NCBI RefSeq assembly: GCF_025215095.1
Contig: NZ_JALHAP010000081.1
Coordinates: 62,001 to 126,000, forward strand
Direction of reading: 5' to 3'
From: Dryocola boscaweniae
Lineage (GTDB): Bacteria; Pseudomonadota; Gammaproteobacteria; Enterobacterales; Enterobacteriaceae
Length of the DNA stretch: 64,000 bases
The first letter of the stretch is position 1; each line of letters starts with the position of its first letter. Positions 27,543-34,070 of the stretch are shown here, in pieces. A model generated the notes under the pieces. The model did no database searches and was not told the origin of the DNA. It saw nothing but the letters and a program-made list of their open reading frames with translations. A program made the translations under genes and the position numbers.

Positions 27543-28259
27543 ATGATAAAAAATTCTATACGCAGTGGTCGCCGTGTCACGTTTATCACGGCGCTGGCCT
27601 CGTGGTGCCTGCTCCATGCCACACATGCATTTGCATGGCAGCAAGAATATATTGCAGAAGAATCAACGGGCGATGCCCAGGACCGTTATACCTGGGATAG
27701 CGACCGCGCGCCAAGCTATAACGAGATCCTTGCTGAACGCATTCGCTCATCCACGGTTGTGCAAAGCCAGCAGGGGCTGAACTATTCTGCCGGAAATGAT
27801 AGCACCAGCCGTGATAATTCGCGGCTCGGCATCGGCTGGACTTTCCCCGTATTGGGAAACATTACTACCGGCCCAACCGCGGAATATAGCTGGGACGGCA
27901 GCTCAACGGGCATCTATAACGAATATGGCGACAGCGTGGTGGCTTCGCGCTTTAACGACCAGCTCTGGCATGCCAGCGTTTCCAGCGTGGGCTGGCGGCT
28001 GGATTCGTCCGTGGGATATATTCGCCCGTGGGCGCAGGTAAGCTACAACCACCAGTACGGCGATAATATCTGGAAAGCGCAGGCCGGCTCGCGCACCTTT
28101 GCTGCAAGCGTCCAGGACATCAGTTGGATGGATGTCACCGTCGGCGCGGATATGCCTATCGGCAAAAATGTGGCGGCGTTCGCTTCTATGTCGCAGGCCG
28201 AGGGCGTTTCTACTGGCGAAGCTTATATATATAACCTGGGCGTGAGCGCGCGCTTTTGA
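27543..28259 (+). CDS. yhjY: autotransporter-type outer-membrane beta-barrel protein YhjY
   Basis: A 238-residue secreted protein matching YhjY, with a signal peptide ending near THAFA and a mature start WQQEYIAEE. The rest is a small beta barrel with alternating strands, WHASVSSVGWRLDSS, IRPWAQVSYNHQYGDNIWKAQ, and the terminal YNLGVSARF whose final phenylalanine is the signal for outer-membrane insertion. It resembles the translocator part of GDSL-lipase autotransporters but has no passenger domain. Function is unknown. The ATG at 27543 follows GGAG by eight bases; a TTG one codon earlier is less likely. Neighbour order tag-yhjY-yhjX is as in E. coli except for the inserted toxin-antitoxin pair. 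Confidence 0.88.
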   Translation: MIKNSIRSGRRVTFITALASWCLLHATHAFAWQQEYIAEESTGDAQDRYTWDSDRAPSYNEILAERIRSSTVVQSQQGLNYSAGNDSTSRDNSRLGIGWTFPVLGNITTGPTAEYSWDGSSTGIYNEYGDSVVASRFNDQLWHASVSSVGWRLDSSVGYIRPWAQVSYNHQYGDNIWKAQAGSRTFAASVQDISWMDVTVGADMPIGKNVAAFASMSQAEGVSTGEAYIYNLGVSARF

Positions 28260-28266
28260 TAATGGT

Positions 28267-28557
28267 TCAGCCTCTGGCGGCGAGTGTAAGATCGATCCCA
28301 CAGGCTGCGGCATAGCGCTTAAGCGTCTGCCACGTTGCTTTCGTTATATGGCGCTCAAGGCGGCTTATCGCGGGAGGTGTTATGCCCATTCTTTTTGCGA
28401 CTTCCGCACGCGTTAAACCTGCGCTTTCCCTCCACTGCGTTAATTGCTCAAGCAGGGCGATTTCTTCGCTCATTTCGTCATAGGCGGCCAGGGCTTCGGG
28501 TGTATCCAGCAGACGTTTAATGACGGTTTCATGCTTAATGGGGATAACTTTAGCCAT
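28267..28557 (-). CDS. HigA-like XRE-family antitoxin
   Basis: A 96-residue protein with a helix-turn-helix of the XRE type at about 41-85: QWRESAGLTRAEVAKRMGITPPAISRLERHITKATWQTLKRYAAACG. The N-terminal 40 residues (KRLLDTPEALAAYDEMSEEIALLEQLTQ) are the toxin-facing region in this antitoxin family, ending with the short strand IDLTLAARG. Its ATG overlaps the end of the upstream toxin frame by eight bases (28550-28557), the usual toxin-first arrangement. The antitoxin looks intact, whereas the toxin is broken. It is convergent with yhjY with only seven bases between stops. Confidence 0.85.
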   Translation of the reverse strand: MAKVIPIKHETVIKRLLDTPEALAAYDEMSEEIALLEQLTQWRESAGLTRAEVAKRMGITPPAISRLERHITKATWQTLKRYAAACGIDLTLAARG

Positions 28558-28770
28558 GGGTCATTTCCTCAAGACGTTTAATGGCGAGCCTGATTTCATG
28601 AGCAGGCGTTTTTTCATCTTTCTTAATAAATGTTCTGAGTATCCAGATTGTTTTTCCTCTTTGATAAATAAATATTGTCCGCGCGATATTCGTGCCATCT
28701 TCCCTTTTAGAACTGGAGGGAGCATTTCCAACTCTTTTACTCCTGCCGGATGATAGGCCAGTTCGAACAT
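28550..28770 (-). pseudogene. RelE/HigB-family toxin, internally deleted and frameshifted
   Basis: The ATG at 28770 opens a product beginning MFELAYHPAGVKELEMLPPVLKGKM, the normal N-terminus of a RelE/HigB-like toxin. The normal C-terminus (GTNIARTIFIYQRGKTIWIL, then RTFIKKDEKTPAHEIRLAIKRLEEM) is present but in a different frame, ending TAA at 28550-28552. The two parts abut within a few codons. Intact family members that I know are about 100-110 residues and have roughly 30-40 residues between these blocks, including a conserved LFELR strand, which is missing here. So an internal deletion plus frameshift has probably inactivated it. The frame with the C-terminus can also be opened from GTG 28777, but its N-terminal part is then nonsense. 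Confidence 0.78.
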
Positions 28771-28793
28771 AACTCACTTACCTGTCGTTGTTA

Positions 28794-28815
28794 ATATTAA
28801 CTTATAAGTTAATAT
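28794..28815. promoter_or_regulatory. operator palindrome of the HigBA-like operon
   Basis: A perfect 22-bp A/T-rich palindrome (ATATTAACTTA with TAAGTTAATAT), 24 bases before the toxin ATG. It is the likely binding site of the XRE antitoxin. Confidence 0.7.
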
Positions 28816-28952
28816 CTGCGTCTATTCTAAAAGCACAGCAGGCGATCATGAGATAAAGAGTGCTCTAACTGAGATACCTCTGCCGGTACAGGTCGTTAGA
28901 ACTGGAAAACGCCGCGAAAATTTTTTGAAGAGAAAGGAATGACGATAGGTTT

Positions 28953-28970
28953 AGTTAGCGTTCGCTAACT
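28953..28970. promoter_or_regulatory. unassigned perfect palindrome
   Basis: AGTTAGCG-TT-CGCTAACT, a perfect 8-bp inverted repeat in the 490-base gap between the toxin remnant and yhjX. It looks like an operator for a dimeric regulator, but no regulator gene is nearby and no open frame accompanies it. Confidence 0.4.
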
Positions 28971-29132
28971 TCTTTAATTGAAGAAACGGAGCGCCATTAC
29001 GTTGATTTCTGTCGATCTCCTTTACAATTGTGTTAACCCCGTCACAGTATGATTTAACATTTTATATACAGCAATGACGCGCCTTGTAATGATAGTGGTT
29101 ACTCACAAACTCGTGTGCTGATGTCGTGTTCA

Positions 29133-29184
29133 GGTCGTTCATTCCCGCTCAGAGGCATTTCATTCCGTCTTCAACGCACTTCAT
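29133..29184 (+). promoter_or_regulatory. three direct repeats, probable YpdB (PyrR) sites before yhjX
   Basis: GGTCGTTCAT (29133-29142), GGCATTTCAT (29154-29163) and CGCACTTCAT (29175-29184), each separated by exactly 11 bases. The published YpdB target at E. coli yhjX is GGCATTTCAT-N11-GGCATTTCAT. The last copy ends 79 bases before the yhjX ATG. Confidence 0.8.
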
Positions 29185-29263
29185 GCCTTTTTCTCCTGGA
29201 ATAAAATGCGCTTCGTTATCTTAAGCGGCAGATAACTTCCCTTAGATTTGCAGGACATCTGCC

Positions 29264-30472
29264 ATGAACGCTGCTCAATACAACCGCACTCGTTGGTTAA
29301 CCCTTATCGGGACGATTATTACCCAGTTCGCTCTGGGTTCCGTTTATACCTGGAGCCTGTTTAACAGCGCCTTATCCGAAAAGCTCAACGAACCCATCAG
29401 CCAGGTGGCGTTCTCCTTCGGTTTATTAAGCCTGGGCCTTGCCATCTCTTCTTCCGTTGCCGGTAAATTGCAGGAACGCTTTGGGGTTCGTAAGGTAACG
29501 ATGGCGGCGGGCGTGCTGTTGGGCGTCGGCTTCTTCCTGACGGCCCATTCAAATAATTTAATGATGCTGTGGCTAAGCGCGGGCGTGCTGGTTGGGCTTG
29601 CGGACGGCGCGGGCTACCTGTTAACGCTTTCTAACTGCGTAAAATGGTTCCCGGAGCGCAAAGGGCTGATTTCCGCTTTTGCGATTGGCTCTTATGGCCT
29701 GGGCAGCCTTGGGTTCAAATATATTGATACCCACCTACTTGCAACCTACGGCCTGGAAAATACGTTTATGATCTGGGGCGCGCTGGCGACGGTGATGATT
29801 TTATTCGGCGCGTCGCTGATGAAAGATGCGCCGGTACACGAAGCGCAAGTCGTTAATGGCGTGACCGAGAAAGATTACACGCTGGCAGAATCTATGCGTA
29901 AACCGCAGTACTGGATGCTGGCGGTAATGTTCCTGACTGCCTGCATGAGCGGCCTGTATGTGATCGGCGTAGCGAAAGATATTGCCCAGGGCATGGTGCA
30001 CTTAACCGCGGAATCTGCGGCGAACGCCGTCACGGTGATAGCGATCGCTAACCTGAGCGGTCGCCTCGTGCTCGGCATCCTGTCCGATAAAATCGCTCGT
30101 ATCCGGGTAATTACGCTCGGCCAGGTCATTTCCCTGATTGGTATGGCGGCCCTGCTGTTCGCTCCGCTTAACGAAGCAACATTCTTTGCGGCGATTGCCT
30201 GCGTGGCCTTTAACTTCGGCGGCACCATCACCGTTTACCCCTCTCTGGTAAGTGAGTTCTTTGGCCTGAACAATCTGACTAAAAACTACGGCGTGATTTA
30301 TCTGGGGTTCGGCATCGGCAGCATCTGTGGTTCGATTATCGCCTCGCTGTTTGGCGGCTTCTATGTGACCTTCTGCGTGATCTTCGCTTTGTTGATTTTG
30401 TCTCTGGCGCTTTCCACAACGATTCGCCAGCCGGCGCGTGCAGCTATGCAGCATGAACACGCTCACGCCTGA
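29264..30472 (+). CDS. yhjX: MFS transporter YhjX (oxalate/formate antiporter family)
   Basis: A 402-residue major-facilitator protein with twelve membrane segments and the OFA-family N-terminus RTRWLTLIGTIITQFALGSVYTWSLFN. The helix 2-3 loop reads GKLQERFGVRKV, and SNCVKWFPERKGL follows helix 4. In E. coli yhjX is strongly induced by external pyruvate through the YpdA/YpdB (PyrS/PyrR) two-component system and is thought to take part in pyruvate handling; transport activity has not been settled as far as I know. Three YpdB-type repeats lie upstream. Its 3' end overlaps the HD-domain gene by 10 bases tail to tail. Confidence 0.93.
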   Translation: MNAAQYNRTRWLTLIGTIITQFALGSVYTWSLFNSALSEKLNEPISQVAFSFGLLSLGLAISSSVAGKLQERFGVRKVTMAAGVLLGVGFFLTAHSNNLMMLWLSAGVLVGLADGAGYLLTLSNCVKWFPERKGLISAFAIGSYGLGSLGFKYIDTHLLATYGLENTFMIWGALATVMILFGASLMKDAPVHEAQVVNGVTEKDYTLAESMRKPQYWMLAVMFLTACMSGLYVIGVAKDIAQGMVHLTAESAANAVTVIAIANLSGRLVLGILSDKIARIRVITLGQVISLIGMAALLFAPLNEATFFAAIACVAFNFGGTITVYPSLVSEFFGLNNLTKNYGVIYLGFGIGSICGSIIASLFGGFYVTFCVIFALLILSLALSTTIRQPARAAMQHEHAHA

Positions 30473-31047
30473 TAGCGCGCTATTATTTTCGTAAACCATG
30501 CCGCCGGAACGTTATACGGCGGCATCATTAATTGTGAAATTCCCCGTTCGATAATGCCGTGCGCCTGCTTTTTTAAGCTCGCGTCGCCTCGCTCTAAGCC
30601 TGCCAGTTGTAACTTCTTTTCGATTAAATAAACTCGCGCAAAATGCGGGTCGTAACGCAAAATTTCACGAGTATTATCAATAATATCCGCAAGCTTAATG
30701 GTTTGTGCGTCCGGACAGGCCTGAGCGGTATGCAGAAAATGGGCGCGTTTGCGATGGGCGCGATTGATGCCGGGAAGCTGCTCTGGATTGGTTAGCATCG
30801 CCACCAGGGCGGCCACTTCAGGGCCGAAACGCTCTTCAATATCAATAATGGTTGTGCCGGTGTCTTCCACCGTGTCGTGCAGCCAGGCGGCGGCCAGCAC
30901 CTCTTCTTTGCAACAGACGCTGCGCACCAGTTCCACGACGGCCGCAGGATGGACGATATAGGGTTCATTGGTATATTTGCGGCGTTGCTCGCAGGCGGCG
31001 TGTGCCCTGGTGGCATAACGACGGGCGCGCTCTTCTAAGGATTGCAT
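30463..31047 (-). CDS. HD-domain hydrolase resembling small alarmone hydrolases (MESH1-like)
   Basis: A 194-residue single-domain HD phosphohydrolase. The metal ligands appear as H33 (YIVHPAAVV), H57-D58 (AAWLHDTVEDT) and D121 (IKLADIIDN), with E61-D62 following the HD pair. This pattern, together with RRKYTNEPYIVHP and ERFGPEVAALVAMLT, is that of the hydrolase half of RelA/SpoT proteins and of stand-alone MESH1 enzymes, which remove the 3' pyrophosphate of ppGpp or dephosphorylate NADPH. No synthetase, TGS or ACT domain is present. Substrate is inferred. E. coli K-12 has no gene in this position; here it lies tail to tail with yhjX and divergent from eptB. Confidence 0.8.
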   Translation of the reverse strand: MQSLEERARRYATRAHAACEQRRKYTNEPYIVHPAAVVELVRSVCCKEEVLAAAWLHDTVEDTGTTIIDIEERFGPEVAALVAMLTNPEQLPGINRAHRKRAHFLHTAQACPDAQTIKLADIIDNTREILRYDPHFARVYLIEKKLQLAGLERGDASLKKQAHGIIERGISQLMMPPYNVPAAWFTKIIARYQA

Positions 31048-31295
31048 GATGTACCCTCCGCATGCCGTTTGCCCGGCCGGGGCTTATATTGTTAATGCAA
31101 AGTGTTTGTACAAGAATAACCGTGTAAATCCCGGACTAATAAATCGTATTGATTCATGCTTTATTGTGTAAATATCACGCTTGCTCACTCTTTTTGTCGA
31201 TACTTTTTTCACTCGCTGTGCTCTACTAGCCCGCGCCATTGCTATAACTCATGGCCTGAGAATCATCCTGATTCCCTTGCAACGCTTTCTTTCTC

Positions 31296-31323
31296 AGAAC
31301 TCCCTCAAAGTTTAAAGGTCTGA
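31296..31323 (+). promoter_or_regulatory. candidate sigma-E promoter of eptB
   Basis: AGAACT at 31296-31301 and GTCTGA at 31318-31323, with 16 bases between, resemble the sigma-E -35 (GGAACTT) and -10 (TCTGA) elements. E. coli eptB is sigma-E dependent. The rest of the 320-base gap before eptB shows no open frame or other clear site. Confidence 0.5.
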
Positions 31324-31367
31324 GTAACGTTTTATACGTCTTCTTATTTTGCGCCAGGACACCCTGA

Positions 31368-33050
31368 ATGAATTACATTAAATCGATGACCCAGCAGAAA
31401 TTATGCTTTCTGTTAGCGGTATACATCGGCCTGTTCTTAAACATCTCGGTTTTTTATCACCGTTTTGATGGATTAGCGCATGACTTCAACGCATGGAAAG
31501 CGTTTGCCGCTGTGGCGGAAGTGTGCGCCACAGTGCTGGTCACTTTCTTCTTACTGCGTGTGCTTTCGCTGTTTGGACGTTTAGTCTGGCGAATCCTCAC
31601 CACCTTTATTGTGCTGTGCTCCGTGGGCGCCAGCTATTATATGACCTTCCTCAATGTGGTCATTGGCTATGGCATTATCGCTTCGGTAATGACCACGGAT
31701 ATCGATCTGTCGAAAGAAATCGTCGGCTATCATTTCGTTTTATGGATGGTGCTGGTTAGCGCCATTCCGCTGTTTCTTATCTGGAGCAATACCTGCCGCT
31801 ACACGCTTCTTAAGCAGTTGCAAACCCGCGGGCATCGCGTGAAGAGCGTGGCGATTGTTCTGCTCGCAGGCCTGATGGTTTGGGCGCCGCTGCGCTATCT
31901 CGATAAGCAGCAAAACCGTAACGAAAAACGCTCAACGGTAGATATGCCAAGCTATGGCGGCGTGGTGGCGAACTCCTACCTGCCATCAAACTGGATTTCC
32001 GCGCTTGGCCTGTTCGCCTGGGCACAGGCGGATGAGTCGAACGATAACAGCTCGCTGATGAACCCGGTGAAGAAATTCACCTATGTGGCGCCAAAAGACA
32101 TTGATGATACCTATATGGTGTTCATCATCGGTGAAACCACGCGCTGGGATCACATGGGCATTCTGGGCTATGACCGCGACACCACGCCGAAGCTTGCCCA
32201 GGAGAAAAACCTGGTCGCTTTCCGTGGCGAGTCGTGCGATACCGCAACCAAGCTTTCGCTGCGCTGCATGTTTGTGCGTGAAGGCGGGGCGGAAGATAAC
32301 CCGCAGCGTACCCTGAAAGAGCAGAACGTTTTTGCCGTTCTCAAGCAGCTTGGCTTCTCCTCAAGCCTGTACGCAATGCAAAGTGAAGTCTGGTTCTACG
32401 GCAACACCATGGCGGACAACTTCTCCTATCGCGAGCAGATTGCCGCTGAGCCGCGTAACAGCGGGAAACAGGTTGATGACATGCTGCTGGTCGAAGAGAT
32501 GAAACGTTCTATCGATGAGCATCCGAAGGGCAAACATCTGGTGGTTCTGCACACCAAAGGCTCGCATTTCTCCTATGTGCAACGTTATCCGCGCAGCTTT
32601 GCGAAATGGACGCCGGAGTGCGTAAGCATTGATAAAGAGTGCAGCAAAGAGCAGTTAATTAACGCCTTTGATAACTCCGTGCTGTATACGGACACGGTTA
32701 TCGCGGACATCATCAATAAGCTGCGTGATAAGCGTGCGATTATCTTTTATGCCTCGGATCACGGTGAATCAATCAGTGAGCACAAACACCTGCACGGTAC
32801 GCCACGTGATATGGCTCCGCCAGAGCAGTTCCGCGTGCCGCTGCTGGTCTGGGCGTCTGATAAATACCTTGAAGACCCGGATCGCGCCCGTTCTTTCGAA
32901 CATATGAAAGAGCAGGCGGCTATGAAAGTACCGCATCGTCACGTGGAACTGTACGACACCATTATGGGTTGTCTCGGTTATACCTCGCCAAACGGCGGGA
33001 TTAACGAGAACAATAACTGGTGCCACGTTCCGCAGAAGGCCGCGCAGTAA
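31368..33050 (+). CDS. eptB: Kdo2-lipid A phosphoethanolamine 7''-transferase EptB
   Basis: A 560-residue inner-membrane phosphoethanolamine transferase that modifies the outer Kdo of lipopolysaccharide. The N-terminal part has five hydrophobic helices (about 12-30, 42-65, 70-95, 118-142 and 158-175) and the linker SYGGVVANSYLPSNW. The periplasmic alkaline-phosphatase-like domain starts with the nucleophile in IIGETTRWDHMG (T257 expected by analogy with EptA) and contains the metal-binding LHTKGSHF, YASDHGESI and HLHGTP segments, plus cysteines in SCDTATKLSLRCMF that form disulfides in the family. It begins MNYIKSMTQQKL and ends NNNWCHVPQ, like E. coli EptB. A candidate sigma-E promoter lies upstream. 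Confidence 0.95.
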   Translation: MNYIKSMTQQKLCFLLAVYIGLFLNISVFYHRFDGLAHDFNAWKAFAAVAEVCATVLVTFFLLRVLSLFGRLVWRILTTFIVLCSVGASYYMTFLNVVIGYGIIASVMTTDIDLSKEIVGYHFVLWMVLVSAIPLFLIWSNTCRYTLLKQLQTRGHRVKSVAIVLLAGLMVWAPLRYLDKQQNRNEKRSTVDMPSYGGVVANSYLPSNWISALGLFAWAQADESNDNSSLMNPVKKFTYVAPKDIDDTYMVFIIGETTRWDHMGILGYDRDTTPKLAQEKNLVAFRGESCDTATKLSLRCMFVREGGAEDNPQRTLKEQNVFAVLKQLGFSSSLYAMQSEVWFYGNTMADNFSYREQIAAEPRNSGKQVDDMLLVEEMKRSIDEHPKGKHLVVLHTKGSHFSYVQRYPRSFAKWTPECVSIDKECSKEQLINAFDNSVLYTDTVIADIINKLRDKRAIIFYASDHGESISEHKHLHGTPRDMAPPEQFRVPLLVWASDKYLEDPDRARSFEHMKEQAAMKVPHRHVELYDTIMGCLGYTSPNGGINENNNWCHVPQKAAQ

Positions 33051-33150
33051 CATTTGCGATACAAGCGCTTGCTTTTAAGCCAAACGATTTGAATTTTTAA
33101 GTTAAGGGATTGACGGCTAAAACGGTGCGCAGTAAGATGCGCTCCGCATT

Positions 33151-33227
33151 CGGCGAGTAGCGCAGCTTGGTAGCGCAACTGGTTTGGGACCAGTGGGTCG
33201 GAGGTTCGAATCCTCTCTCGCCGACCA
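33151..33227 (+). tRNA. tRNA-Pro (anticodon TGG)
   Basis: A 77-base tRNA with encoded CCA. The acceptor stem CGGCGAG pairs with CTCGCCG, the anticodon stem ACTGG/CCAGT encloses the loop TTTGGGA with anticodon TGG at 33185-33187, and the T arm is GGAGGTTCGAATCCTC. The sequence equals what I recall for E. coli proM. E. coli has the CGG-anticodon proK gene in this place between eptB and dppA, so the identity here differs from synteny. Confidence 0.96.
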
Positions 33228-33384
33228 CATTCAGAAAAACCTGCTTCGGCAGGTTTTTTTACGTCTGTAGCTTACAGAGGATGAGAACCTCCGAAGGAGG
33301 TTTGAGCCGAGCGCAGCGAGACAACGTTGCTTTAGCAACGGCCCGCAGGGGGATAATCCTCTCTCGCCGACCACATTCAGAAAA
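33209..33384 (+). repeat. partial duplication of the tRNA-Pro 3' end around a 146-bp unit
   Basis: A 30-base direct repeat occurs at 33209-33238 and 33355-33384. It comprises the last 19 bases of the tRNA, including CCA, plus 11 flanking bases. The space between holds the tRNA terminator and two hairpins, AACCTCC-GAA-GGAGGTT near 33286 and CGTTGC-TTTA-GCAACG near 33325. There is no integrase gene. The second copy cannot form a tRNA. Confidence 0.8.
33238..33260 (+). terminator. terminator of tRNA-Pro
   Basis: AACCTGC-TTCG-GCAGGTT, a 7-bp stem with a stable TTCG tetraloop and a T-run, 10 bases after the tRNA. Confidence 0.9.
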
Positions 33385-33409
33385 GGCCAGCTTTCGAGCT
33401 GGCCTTTTT
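33381..33409 (+). terminator. second terminator after the tRNA repeat
   Basis: AAAAGGCCAGCT-TTCG-AGCTGGCCTTTT, a long stem with a TTCG loop and a T-run. Its sequence differs from the first terminator although the flanking repeat is identical. Confidence 0.88.
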
Positions 33410-33430
33410 GCATCTGTAATTTATGCATCC

Positions 33431-33510
33431 GTAGGTTGGATAAGCGTCAGCGCCATCCAACGATTATTATGGACAAAGGCGGATACCGCATTGCTTATCC
33501 GCCCTACAAA
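33431..33510. repeat. REP/BIME-like pair upstream of dppA
   Basis: GTAGGTTGGATAAGCGTCAGCGCCATCCAA (33431-33460) faces GGCGGATACCGCATTGCTTATCCGCCCTAC (33478-33507). From 33511 to 33700 the gap is A/T-rich with no open frame. Confidence 0.75.
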
Positions 33511-33722
33511 TCCCCCTCTCTTCCCAAAATACCCGTTCCATCGTCCAACACACGCCTTTATATGATTTTGTGACATATTCCATCGTATTTTGTTATGAAA
33601 AACCGTGGTTTTTTGCTCCATTGCTTATGTTTCCATCTAGCACGATTCGCTGTAAGAGATGCAGATCACAAAATAAATCGTTCATATAATCATCGTTCGG
33701 CAAGAAATTTTTTAAAAAGCGC

Positions 33723-33747
33723 GCAACCGATTACCGCTATCGGTTGC
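33723..33747. promoter_or_regulatory. inverted repeat in the dppA upstream region
   Basis: A perfect 9-bp inverted repeat (GCAACCGAT with ATCGGTTGC, 7-base spacer), 324 bases before dppA. It could be an operator or an RNA hairpin; I cannot assign a factor. Confidence 0.4.
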
Positions 33748-34038
33748 AAATTAAGCAGTGTAATATTCTGGTAACAAGCCCGTAGCATAAATTTCCCTGC
33801 TGGAAATGACCCTGCTGGCTTTTTTTTAACTTTGTTCGCTGTTTCTCACCCCGGTTGTAAATCCCCGATACCTGTATTGACGTTTAAACGATCTGTTGAC
33901 AGATTGTAGGGCGTGAGGGGCACTTTATGGACAGTCCGCACTACCACACAGCTAGCCTGACGAAAGGAACCCCTGGCCTCACCAACGCCCGCGGGCACAC
34001 CGGACAGACCGCACTCAAATAACAAAGGTCTAACGGAT

Positions 34039-34060
34039 AAAAACAACACATCTCACATTG
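34039..34060 (+). promoter_or_regulatory. probable GcvB small-RNA target in the dppA leader
   Basis: The C/A-rich stretch AAAAACAACACATCTCACAT lies just before the dppA ribosome site (GGAG). GcvB represses dppA in E. coli and Salmonella by pairing its G/U-rich R1 segment with such C/A-rich leaders. Confidence 0.6.
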
Positions 34061-34070
34061 GAGCAGAAGA

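Noticed and set aside
33355-33384. A second tRNA-Pro gene
   Set aside because: Only the last 19 bases of the tRNA are present; no D arm, anticodon arm or 5' acceptor strand can be found upstream.
33228-34070. Genomic island at the tRNA-Pro gene
   Set aside because: The 3'-end repeat suggested an attachment site, but the interior is only about 120 bases without an integrase, and the dpp genes follow directly.
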